From NCBI GenBank assembly GCA_946612185.1, contig CAMOEP010000049.1, forward strand, positions 1-10,997: a stretch of DNA of 10,997 nt, given 5' to 3'. Origin of the DNA: an uncultured Ruminococcus sp. GTDB taxonomy: Bacteria; Bacillota; Clostridia; Oscillospirales; Ruminococcaceae. Both the position numbers and the translations under genes were made by a program. Under the pieces are notes generated by a model. That model did not search any database, had not been told where the DNA came from, and was given only the letters and a program-made list of their open reading frames with translations. How positions within the stretch are numbered: the first letter of the stretch is position 1; the number at the start of each line of letters is the position of its first letter. Below are positions 1-4,861 of this stretch, piece by piece.

Positions 1-52
1 CCCGACCTACTGGTTCGTAGCCAGTCACTCTATCCAGCTGAGCTACAAGCAC
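1..52 (-). tRNA. tRNA-Arg (anticodon ACG), 3' end cut by window edge
   Basis: On the minus strand the sequence folds as acceptor 5' arm GTGCTTG, then TA, a D arm GCTC..GAGT, and an anticodon stem ACTGG/CCAGT around the loop CTACGAA. This gives anticodon ACG, which is arginine. The T arm and the 3' acceptor strand lie beyond base 1. In bacteria A34 of this tRNA is normally deaminated to inosine so that one tRNA reads CGU, CGC and CGA. The enzyme that does this, TadA, is encoded in this window at 3510-3995. A near-consensus promoter sits about 40 nt upstream. Confidence 0.93.
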
Positions 53-98
53 ATGATATCAATGCCGTTCAGAACTCATGTCCCTCACAACAGTATTA

Positions 99-127
99 AT
101 TTTATCACATTTCTTTCCATTTGTCAA
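99..127 (-). promoter_or_regulatory. sigma-A promoter of tRNA-Arg
   Basis: Read on the minus strand, a perfect -35 box TTGACA (127-122) is followed after exactly 17 nt by TAAAAT (104-99), with TGA directly before it (an extended -10). The predicted start is near base 92, about 40 nt before the tRNA 5' end at 52. No other gene on this strand starts here, so the promoter belongs to tRNA-Arg. Confidence 0.82.
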
Positions 128-215
128 GGGGTAAAATTATTTTCGTGAATATGCATATAATTTGCAGTAAAAATTCATCAGACAAGCTAAAAATACATAA
201 ATTTCCTGTACCCTC

Positions 216-244
216 TTGACAAACTCAGGATTATCTGTTATAAT
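216..244 (+). promoter_or_regulatory. sigma-A promoter of tRNA-Lys
   Basis: A perfect TTGACA at 216-221 and a perfect TATAAT at 239-244 are separated by 17 nt, and TGT before the -10 makes it an extended -10. Transcription should begin near 250, only a few bases before the tRNA 5' end at 257. This is a consensus, constitutive-type stable-RNA promoter. Confidence 0.92.
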
Positions 245-256
245 AATGTTTGTTCT

Positions 257-332
257 GAGACATTAGCTCAGCCGGTAGAGCATACGCCTTTTAAGCGTAG
301 GGTCGAGGGTTCAAATCCCTCATGTCTCACCA
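257..332 (+). tRNA. tRNA-Lys (anticodon TTT) with encoded CCA
   Basis: A full cloverleaf is visible. The acceptor stem GAGACAT (257-263) pairs with ATGTCTC (322-328). The D arm is GCTC/GAGC. The anticodon stem TACGC/GCGTA surrounds the loop CTTTTAA with anticodon TTT at 290-292. The T stem GAGGG/CCCTC surrounds TTCAAAT. The discriminator A329 is followed by an encoded CCA at 330-332. All stems are perfectly paired. The tRNA decodes AAA and AAG. Confidence 0.98.
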
Positions 333-386
333 GAAACGCCCGTCACGAAAGTGTCGGGCTTTTCTAATTCTATCCGGGCGTTTCTG
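331..386. repeat. 12-bp perfect inverted repeat spanning the tRNA-Lys terminator
   Basis: CAGAAACGCCCG at 331-342 is the exact reverse complement of CGGGCGTTTCTG at 375-386, with 32 bp between the arms. The left arm begins with the last two bases of the tRNA CCA and shares GCCCG (338-342) with the left arm of the terminator hairpin, so the two structures cannot form at once. It may be a regulatory alternative fold, a 3'-end processing signal, or part of a decayed dispersed repeat. The sequence alone does not decide. Confidence 0.75.
338..365 (+). terminator. Rho-independent terminator of tRNA-Lys
   Basis: GCCCG-T-CAC (338-346) pairs with GTG-T-CGGGC (351-359) across a GAAA tetraloop, with one internal T-T mismatch. 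A TTTTCT run follows directly. It begins six bases after the tRNA CCA end. The bases GCCCG of its left arm are also part of a competing 12-bp inverted repeat. Confidence 0.85.
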
Positions 387-460
387 TACTATTGGCAGCA
401 CCGCACAAAGAGCGCCTGACGGCTTTGCAGTGTTACCATTCGTTATTCACTACTTCTTCC
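387..460. other. Gene-free stretch with imperfect palindrome, possible decayed intergenic repeat
   Basis: I see no gene between tRNA-Lys and the membrane protein at 625. Bases 394-410 pair imperfectly with 423-437. GG, A, CAC, G and CAAAG match, with two C-A mismatches, one G-T pair and a 2-nt bulge, around a 12-nt loop. On the minus-strand RNA the two C-A mismatches become G-U pairs, so the fold is somewhat better in that direction. A pyrimidine-rich stretch (438-460) follows. Together with the 331-386 inverted repeat this resembles a mutated non-coding dispersed repeat, but no second copy is present here. Confidence 0.4.
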
Positions 461-491
461 CTTTCACTTCCAAAAAGTGGGGGATTTTTTT
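461..491 (+). terminator. Possible weak rho-independent terminator
   Basis: CACTT (465-469) pairs with AAGTG (475-479) around a CCAAA loop. The stem can extend by three T-G pairs and one C-G pair (461-464 with 480-483). A seven-T run follows at 485-491. Only five base pairs are strong, so it is a weaker candidate than the hairpin at 338-365. If real, it would insulate the next operon from read-through out of tRNA-Lys. Confidence 0.45.
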
Positions 492-545
492 GTATTAAAT
501 CCAGCAAAATCTACATTTGGTAAATTTGTAACAACAGGTAGTATA

Positions 546-557
546 AATGTTAACATT
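546..557. promoter_or_regulatory. Palindrome upstream of the -35 box, candidate operator
   Basis: AATGTTAACATT is a perfect 12-bp palindrome ending 7 bp before the -35 box of the operon that encodes an ArsR-family repressor. The position suits a regulator site. Its sequence differs from the palindrome at the transcription start, so the two need not bind the same protein. Confidence 0.4.
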
Positions 558-564
558 CTCGTTG

Positions 565-593
565 TTGACTTTGTGAGTGCTTTGTGATATAAT
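565..593 (+). promoter_or_regulatory. sigma-A promoter of the membrane protein / ArsR / amidohydrolase operon
   Basis: TTGACT at 565-570 and a perfect TATAAT at 588-593 are 17 nt apart, with TGA before the -10 (extended -10). The predicted start is near base 600. An upstream in-frame ATG at 577 lies inside this promoter, so it cannot be the translation start of the transcript. The first usable start is the ATG at 625. Palindromes lie just upstream of the -35 and across the transcription start. Confidence 0.85.
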
Positions 594-602
594 TACAGTA
601 AT
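592..602. promoter_or_regulatory. Palindrome over the -10/transcription start, candidate ArsR operator
   Basis: ATTACAGTAAT is a perfect 5-1-5 palindrome that overlaps the last bases of the -10 box and the predicted start site. With a small offset the symmetry continues outward (TATA to the left, AATATATA to the right). ArsR/SmtB repressors commonly bind AT-rich imperfect palindromes across the -10 or start region of their own operon, and such a repressor is the second gene here. Assignment to that protein is an inference. Confidence 0.5.
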
Positions 603-624
603 AATATATACCGGCGGTGAAATA

Positions 625-1089
625 ATGGAATTCATTCTGGTTCTGATCGTGATTATCGTTGTACTGAAGATAATGGGCGTGAGCAACTTCCTGCTCGTCG
701 CCGGCGGTATGGCTTTGGTGGAACTGGCTATCCTCTCTATGGTCATATTCTTCATATTCTCCATGGTGCTTCTCGCCCTCTCCAAGCCACGGAAGGCGGA
801 GTTCTCAAAGATCGACAATCCCCCGAACAACAAAGGCAATAACAATAACAGCAAGTTCAAAGTGGCTTACTATATCATTGACGGCGAGGAAATGCCATGC
901 ATATTCCCCAGCGAGATGATACTCAATGACCAGATGTACAAAAAGGGCAGAACCTACAATGTCCGCTTCAATAAGCGCATGAACAAGGTTTTCGACATAT
1001 GGACAAACCTTACCATTATACTCGGCTTTATTTGCAGCAGCGCTGCCCTCGCCTGTACTGTCTGGATCTTCTTCAACTATCTTGTATAA
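625..1089 (+). CDS. Small hypothetical three-helix membrane protein
   Basis: This is a 154-residue protein of no family I recognise. The ATG at 625 is chosen because an in-frame ATG at 577 lies within the promoter, while 625 has GGCGGTGA five bases upstream. Residues 2-17 and 21-52 are strongly hydrophobic and should cross the membrane. A polar Asn-rich linker (66-76, with a run of four Asn) leads to a compact soluble segment at 78-125, containing YYIIDGEEMPC and a basic KGRTYNVRFNKRMNK stretch. A last helix spans about 127-151. The layout of helices flanking a small, probably beta-rich domain resembles DUF3592-type membrane proteins, but that is only topology. It is the first gene of an operon, 15 bp before the ArsR-family gene, so it may be controlled by it. 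Confidence 0.8.
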   Translation: MEFILVLIVIIVVLKIMGVSNFLLVAGGMALVELAILSMVIFFIFSMVLLALSKPRKAEFSKIDNPPNNKGNNNNSKFKVAYYIIDGEEMPCIFPSEMILNDQMYKKGRTYNVRFNKRMNKVFDIWTNLTIILGFICSSAALACTVWIFFNYLV

Positions 1090-1104
1090 CTCAGGAGGTA
1101 ATAT

Positions 1105-1461
1105 ATGCACGAACATGATATGTGTGACCACGACTGCGGCATTCATAAGGATATCATCGACAAAGTATCGAAGGTAATGCCTGACGAAGCTGTCCTCTAC
1201 GACGCTGCCGAACTCCTCAAGGTTTTCGGTGACTCCACAAGGATCCGCATCATTTTCGTGCTTTGCCAGAGCGAGATGTGCGTGTGCGACATCGCTGACC
1301 TTCTGCAAATGACCCAATCTGCTATATCCCACCAGCTTCGTGTCCTCAAGCAGGCAAGACTTGTGAATACACGCAGAGAAGGCAAAACGATCTATTATTC
1401 CCTCTGCGACGCACACGTTCAGAAAATTTTCTATGCAGCTATGGAACACGTTCTGGAGTGA
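1105..1461 (+). CDS. ArsR/SmtB-family metal-sensing transcriptional repressor (CadC/SmtB type)
   Basis: This 118-residue winged-helix repressor has the usual length for the family. These dimers bind operator DNA when metal-free and release it on binding Zn, Cd, Pb or similar ions. The helix-turn-helix covers about 60-87 (VCDIADLLQMTQSAISHQL) and the wing about 89-98. Two metal sites are visible. The alpha-3N type site has Cys7 and Cys11 in a His/Cys-rich N-terminus plus Cys59 and Cys61 in the SEMCVCD motif, almost the spacing of CadC from plasmid pI258. The alpha-5 type site has Asp102, His104, His115 and Glu118, the exact D-x-H...H-x-x-E spacing of SmtB. AGGAGGT lies 8 bases before the ATG. 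The neighbours are a small membrane protein and an amidohydrolase, with no metal ATPase or cation-efflux gene in the window. Autoregulation through the palindromes near 546-602 is likely but inferred. Confidence 0.95.
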   Translation: MHEHDMCDHDCGIHKDIIDKVSKVMPDEAVLYDAAELLKVFGDSTRIRIIFVLCQSEMCVCDIADLLQMTQSAISHQLRVLKQARLVNTRREGKTIYYSLCDAHVQKIFYAAMEHVLE

Positions 1462-1465
1462 TTCT

Positions 1466-2278
1466 ATGACCATTTTTGACTTTCATACCCACGCTTTTGT
1501 TGACTCCCTTGCCAGCCGTGCCCTCTCCGGTCTTGAACAGACAAGCGGCATATCTCCGTCCACCGACGGCACTATCGCCGGTCTGAGGGAGATGATGCGC
1601 TCACGGAATATCAGCGCTGCAATGCTTCTGCCTGTCGCCACTAAGCCCTCTCAGCAGACCACCATTAACAACTGGGCTGCAAGCGTTATGGGCGGCGGTC
1701 TTTACGCCTGCGGAAGTGTCCACCCGGACGCTGAGGACGCTGTGAAGGAGGTCGAGCGTATCGCCCAGCTTGGTCTTTACGGCGTTAAATTTCACTCGGA
1801 ATACCAGCACTTCCGCCCAAATGAGGAGCGTATGATGCCGGTGTACCGCAAAGCCCGTGAACTTGGGCTTTTCGTGGTATTCCACGGCGGCTGGGATCCT
1901 TTCGGCGGCGAGGAGATACTTGCTTCGCCCCGTACTTTCGCTGACCTGGCTGAAAAAATGCCCGGTCTTACTATCATTGCTGCCCACATGGGCGGCATCA
2001 AACTTTACGACCAGGTGGAGGACTGCCTCGCCGGTCGATTCCCTGACCTTTATATGGATACCGGCGTTGTGGCGGACTATATTTCCGATGAACAGCTTTT
2101 GCGCATCATCGAAAAACAGGGCGCTGACAAGGTACTCTTTGGAAGCGATACCCCTTGGGATCACCCGGAAAAAGAGATCGCCATGATCGGACGGCTTCCA
2201 CTGTCTGACCAGGAAAAAGAAATGATATTCCATATAAATGCGGAAAAACTCATCAATAAGCGGGATACTGCCGGATAG
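1466..2278 (+). CDS. Amidohydrolase-2 family metal-dependent hydrolase (TIM barrel)
   Basis: The 270-residue protein belongs to the amidohydrolase-2 branch (relatives of ACMSD-type decarboxylases and uronate/lactone hydrolases), cytosolic with a metal-dependent TIM barrel. The expected metal and catalytic residues are all visible: His7 and His9 in DFHTH on strand 1, His140 in VFHGG, His174 in AAHMGG, and Asp228 in FGSDTPW on strand 8. Lys108/His110 (GVKFH) lie on an inner strand. The length is normal for the short members of the family. The ATG at 1466 is preferred over an upstream in-frame ATG at 1433, because GGAG at 1455-1458 precedes it and only four bases separate it from the stop of the ArsR-family gene. 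Substrate cannot be told from sequence. Its operon position behind a metal sensor suggests control by metal status, which is an inference. Confidence 0.9.
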   Translation: MTIFDFHTHAFVDSLASRALSGLEQTSGISPSTDGTIAGLREMMRSRNISAAMLLPVATKPSQQTTINNWAASVMGGGLYACGSVHPDAEDAVKEVERIAQLGLYGVKFHSEYQHFRPNEERMMPVYRKARELGLFVVFHGGWDPFGGEEILASPRTFADLAEKMPGLTIIAAHMGGIKLYDQVEDCLAGRFPDLYMDTGVVADYISDEQLLRIIEKQGADKVLFGSDTPWDHPEKEIAMIGRLPLSDQEKEMIFHINAEKLINKRDTAG

Positions 2279-2305
2279 TTCTCCGCAGTACACCTATGTA
2301 ACTAT

Positions 2306-2331
2306 TTGCACTTTCCCCTGAATGTTACAAT
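2306..2331 (+). promoter_or_regulatory. Possible promoter of the CPBP/tadA pair
   Basis: TACAAT at 2326-2331 is preceded by TGT, making an extended -10. A TTGCAC at 2306-2311 resembles a -35 box, but the spacing is only 14 nt, shorter than normal. An extended -10 can work without a good -35. No terminator is visible between 2278 and 2353, so read-through from the upstream operon is also possible. Confidence 0.35.
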
Positions 2332-2339
2332 ATTTGTTT

Positions 2340-2348
2340 GGGAGGTGA
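2340..2348 (+). promoter_or_regulatory. Ribosome binding site that decides a TTG start
   Basis: GGGAGGTGA is a near-perfect complement of the 16S rRNA 3' end and lies four bases before TTG at 2353. An in-frame TTG at 2338 overlaps this site and so cannot be the start. No in-frame ATG occurs nearby, which makes TTG 2353 the best choice. Confidence 0.75.
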
Positions 2349-2352
2349 GATA

Positions 2353-3510
2353 TTGAAGCCCGCTAATGAAAACACTTTAGTTAACATTGTTGACGAATTC
2401 GACTATTCTACCCAGAATGACTTCTATAACGATAAGTTTATACGCTGGCGCAGACGAAACAATAACCCGTTTTCATTCCGGTTTGAAATGAATAAAAAGG
2501 AAACTGTCTATGTGGACGGTCGTGGCTTTCTCAGCTCCTCCCCCACCGTGGCTGAAATGGATACCCTCACAAGGATATTCTACATCATCGGTATGGCGTG
2601 CCTGCTTTGGGTGGTAATAGAGAATATCCTCGGCAGAGTCGCTATCATCGCACTGAGTATGCTGGGCATTAATATCCACAACAATTTCTTCAGTACCATG
2701 ATATACGGCGGCAGCAGCGAGATAGTATCAGTGATACTCATCGTAAGCTGTATGAAAATGCTTATCCCCACATTCTACCTCCACAAGCGCTTCAAATTGC
2801 CGGGTGTGGTGGAATTCATGTCCAGCATGAACGACCCTGGAGGTATGATAAGCGCTATCGCCCTTTCGTTCATAACCTGTACCGCAGTCAGTCTGCCCAC
2901 GGCGTACTCAAATGAGACTCGTGAGATACTTTACTACTTCCGCAACCTTGATACCGACGTTCAGCTATGGGATCAGACCGATTTTGTTTTGTACATCGTC
3001 TTTGATCTGCTGGTGATACCCTTCCTGTCGGAACTTTTCTTCCGGGGAGCTATGTTTGCGGTATTGCGGCAGTTCGGTGACGCTTTCGCAATCATCATGA
3101 CTTCCCTCACCGCCGCATTGCTGGTGCAGGATATCCGTGAGTTCCCGATAATATTCCTCACATCAATTGTCGCCTCCTACGGTATGCTCAGAAGCGGTAC
3201 GATATTCACCGCAGTCGCCGTCCGTATCATCGAGAAGATGTATATGTTCGCCCTGGTCATGCTGGAGATCGGCGGAACGGAGAAAACCTTCCTGACACGA
3301 AATCTGTTCATGTTGGGAGTTCTGGTATGCGGTATACTTTTCTTCCTGGTGGAATGGCTCATCAGTCGGCGCAAAAAACGGCACTATTTCGCCAAATTCG
3401 ACTCCGAACTCACTCCCCCTGAGCGTATCTCTCACTGCATCAAGGTGTTCCCCTACTCCGCAGTACTCATGATATGCCTGGTTTATATCATTGTAAGGGT
3501 GGTGCTGTAA
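2353..3510 (+). CDS. CPBP (CAAX protease-like) membrane protein with degenerate active site
   Basis: This 385-residue multi-pass membrane protein has a soluble N-terminus (about 1-72) and roughly seven or eight hydrophobic segments, at about 72-105, 118-142, 163-185, 211-226, 243-259, 266-300, 317-337 and 366-384. The core at about 211-300 has the layout of CPBP/Abi intramembrane metalloproteases: VIPFLSELFFRGAMF (221-235) corresponds to the EExxxR helix, followed by a second and a fourth motif region. The first Glu of EExxxR is Ser226; only Glu227 and Arg231 remain. The expected His after the second helix (around LLVQDIRE, 256-263) and the His of the fourth motif (around TAVAVRIIE, 286-294) are both absent. 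It is therefore probably a proteolytically inactive relative with a scaffold or binding role. The TTG start is set by the strong ribosome binding site. Its TAA overlaps the tadA ATG by one base, so translation is likely coupled. Confidence 0.8.
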   Translation: MKPANENTLVNIVDEFDYSTQNDFYNDKFIRWRRRNNNPFSFRFEMNKKETVYVDGRGFLSSSPTVAEMDTLTRIFYIIGMACLLWVVIENILGRVAIIALSMLGINIHNNFFSTMIYGGSSEIVSVILIVSCMKMLIPTFYLHKRFKLPGVVEFMSSMNDPGGMISAIALSFITCTAVSLPTAYSNETREILYYFRNLDTDVQLWDQTDFVLYIVFDLLVIPFLSELFFRGAMFAVLRQFGDAFAIIMTSLTAALLVQDIREFPIIFLTSIVASYGMLRSGTIFTAVAVRIIEKMYMFALVMLEIGGTEKTFLTRNLFMLGVLVCGILFFLVEWLISRRKKRHYFAKFDSELTPPERISHCIKVFPYSAVLMICLVYIIVRVVL

Positions 3511-3995
3511 TGGAGGAATTCATGCGGCGTGCAATGGAACTTGCTGCCCAGGCTGCCGATATCGGGGAAGTTCCCGTGGGGGCAGTAGTGGTCAAAAAGT
3601 CCACCGGGCAGATAGTCGGAGAGGGGTATAACCGGCGTGAAACCGGGAAAAATGCCCTTGCTCATGCGGAGATCATCGCCATTGACCAGGCGTGCAGAAC
3701 TCTCGGCGGCTGGCGGCTTCCGGACTGCGCCATATACGTCACCCTTGAACCCTGCCCCATGTGCTGCGGCGCTATCATCAATGCCCGCATCGACGATGTG
3801 TACTTCGGCGCTTATGACTACAAAAGCGGCTCAGCGGTGTCGGTTCAGCAAATGTTCGATCTGCCTTACAACCATAAGCCCCAGATGACCGGCGGAGTGC
3901 TGGAAAGCGAGTGTTCGGCTCAGCTTACCGAATTCTTCCGGAAACTCCGGGCAATGCGCAAGGAACAAAAAAATTTCCCACTGTCTGAAAGCTGA
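3510..3995 (+). CDS. tadA: tRNA-specific adenosine deaminase TadA
   Basis: TadA converts adenosine 34 of tRNA-Arg(ACG) to inosine in the cytosol, which allows decoding of CGU, CGC and CGA, and it is normally essential. The 161-residue protein has the deaminase zinc site in full. His52 and Glu54 lie in HAE, with Glu54 the proton shuttle, and Cys82 and Cys85 lie in PCPMC. EVPVGAVVV (20-28) and the downstream ARIDDVYFGAYD stretch are typical of the family. The ATG at 3510 overlaps the stop of the preceding gene (TAATG) and gives the family's usual N-terminus EEFMRRAMELA. An alternative ATG at 3522 has GGAGG at 3512-3516 in front and would remove four residues, so the exact start is uncertain. 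The gene is followed by a strong terminator. A tRNA-Arg(ACG) gene lies in the same window at 1-52. Confidence 0.97.
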   Translation: MEEFMRRAMELAAQAADIGEVPVGAVVVKKSTGQIVGEGYNRRETGKNALAHAEIIAIDQACRTLGGWRLPDCAIYVTLEPCPMCCGAIINARIDDVYFGAYDYKSGSAVSVQQMFDLPYNHKPQMTGGVLESECSAQLTEFFRKLRAMRKEQKNFPLSES

Positions 3996-4013
3996 TACCT
4001 ATATAAAAGTTTT

Positions 4014-4052
4014 GCCCCTGAGTGTTACAAAGCACTCAGGGGCATTGTTTTT
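4014..4052 (+). terminator. Strong rho-independent terminator after tadA
   Basis: GCCCCTGAGTG (4014-4024) pairs perfectly over 11 bp with CACTCAGGGGC (4033-4043) around an 8-nt loop, followed by ATTGTTTTT. On the minus strand the same hairpin is followed by AAAACTTTTATAT, a poorer U-tract, so it may also end the convergent minus-strand operon. It lies 18 bp after the tadA stop and 32 bp past the stop of the gene at 4076. Confidence 0.95.
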
Positions 4053-4075
4053 CGACTGCTATGCTGAATCAGAAT

Positions 4076-4384
4076 CTATACAATAATTTCCACTTCATTG
4101 ACATCACATTCACTATATATTTTTTTATTCCAGTTTTCTATTAGCCATTCTTTACTTATGCTGCTTGAATTTTCAGACTTTGCGTCTGATGGAAAAACAT
4201 ATTCAAGATGACCTGCGCAATATCCTGAGACACAATATAAAGCAAAAGGACTGTATTTCTCACCACAACCGGGATAATCGCAAAGCATATAATCAACATA
4301 TTCTTCGCAAAATGGGTATTTCCCTTTAAAGCGAAAAATAGTACCTCTGTATAATTCCAGGATATCACAATTTAACAATTTCAT
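4076..4384 (-). CDS. Small AT-rich protein, probable orphan immunity protein (Imm45-like)
   Basis: This 102-residue soluble protein starts at an ATG preceded nine bases upstream by AAGGAAG. Its central and C-terminal features, LYCVSGYCAGHLEYVFPSDAK (about 49-69, quoted here as a region) and SKEWLIENWNKKIYSECDVNE (about 77-97), recall the small immunity proteins of bacterial polymorphic toxins, most closely what I remember of the Imm45 family. I could not check this. It has seven cysteines (6, 26, 35, 40, 51, 56, 93) and no signal peptide. No toxin gene is adjacent, so it would be an orphan antitoxin gene. A hand count over 4081-4380 gives about one third G+C, clearly lower than the flanking genes, which suggests recent transfer. 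It lies about 50 nt after the preceding minus-strand gene without an obvious promoter. Confidence 0.72.
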   Translation of the reverse strand: MKLLNCDILELYRGTIFRFKGKYPFCEEYVDYMLCDYPGCGEKYSPFALYCVSGYCAGHLEYVFPSDAKSENSSSISKEWLIENWNKKIYSECDVNEVEIIV

Positions 4385-4434
4385 ATCTGTTCACTTCCTT
4401 TAGGGCAACACTGACCTAAGACAGTGGGATTTTT

Positions 4435-4860
4435 TCATTTATGAAGCCAGTAGTCAATGATGATACCGGCAAATACCACAAGCATTGCCCCGCATACCAG
4501 GCTCTTTACCCGGTATGTCAGCAGCGCATCTTTCACCTGCTGTTCCTCAAGCACGAATCGGTCGCCGTCAGCGATTATCCGCAGTACATTGCCCGGACGC
4601 TCAGTTCCGCCCTGATAGACGTTGCACAGCACTTTCCCGATGACTTCCTCGCCGCTGATATCGTACCTTGCCCATATAAAGGCGTAACCACGTTCAGCGC
4701 CGAATGTACGCACTTTCGTCACTTCTGCACTGATCCGGACAACTTTGCCACGGCGAAGGTTCTCCCGGAAAGTGAGTGTACGCCGTGTCTCGCAGATATT
4801 CCGGTAAAGCCCGTAGGCGAACCAGACCGGCAGCAGGACAAGTGTTACGAAATATTCCAT
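4435..4860 (-). CDS. Small hypothetical two-helix membrane protein
   Basis: The 141-residue protein has a hydrophobic N-terminal helix (about 2-20), a basic Arg-rich turn (20-42), a soluble, probably beta-rich middle (39-108) and a C-terminal membrane helix (about 119-138). This layout resembles DUF3592-type proteins, but I do not recognise the family with confidence. Its ATG is one base after the stop of the metallophosphoesterase gene (TGATATG), with AGGGA about six bases before it, so translation is probably coupled. It is the last gene of the tight minus-strand operon before the AT-rich immunity-like gene. It may act at the membrane together with the anchored metallophosphoesterase upstream, which is an inference from gene order. 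Confidence 0.8.
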   Translation of the reverse strand: MEYFVTLVLLPVWFAYGLYRNICETRRTLTFRENLRRGKVVRISAEVTKVRTFGAERGYAFIWARYDISGEEVIGKVLCNVYQGGTERPGNVLRIIADGDRFVLEEQQVKDALLTYRVKSLVCGAMLVVFAGIIIDYWLHK

Positions 4861-4861
4861 A

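Noticed and set aside
1..500. tRNA genes as integration site of a mobile element
   Set aside because: No integrase, phage or conjugation gene and no direct repeat of a tRNA 3' end is visible within the window, so there is no support for an integrated element.
577..624. Upstream ATG at 577 as start of the membrane protein
   Set aside because: It lies between the -35 and -10 boxes of a near-consensus promoter, before the predicted transcription start, and has no ribosome binding site.
805..1473. 222-residue minus-strand frame over the membrane protein and ArsR genes
   Set aside because: Both overlapped plus-strand genes are well supported by motifs, ribosome binding sites and a promoter; this frame is their antisense shadow.
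4409..4435. CACTG/CAGTG hairpin followed by six T on the plus strand between two minus-strand genes
   Set aside because: The stem is only five base pairs with an 8-nt loop, and no plus-strand transcript is expected here after the strong terminator at 4014-4052. On the minus strand it has no U-tract. It resembles the weak hairpin at 461-491 but I do not claim it as a terminator.
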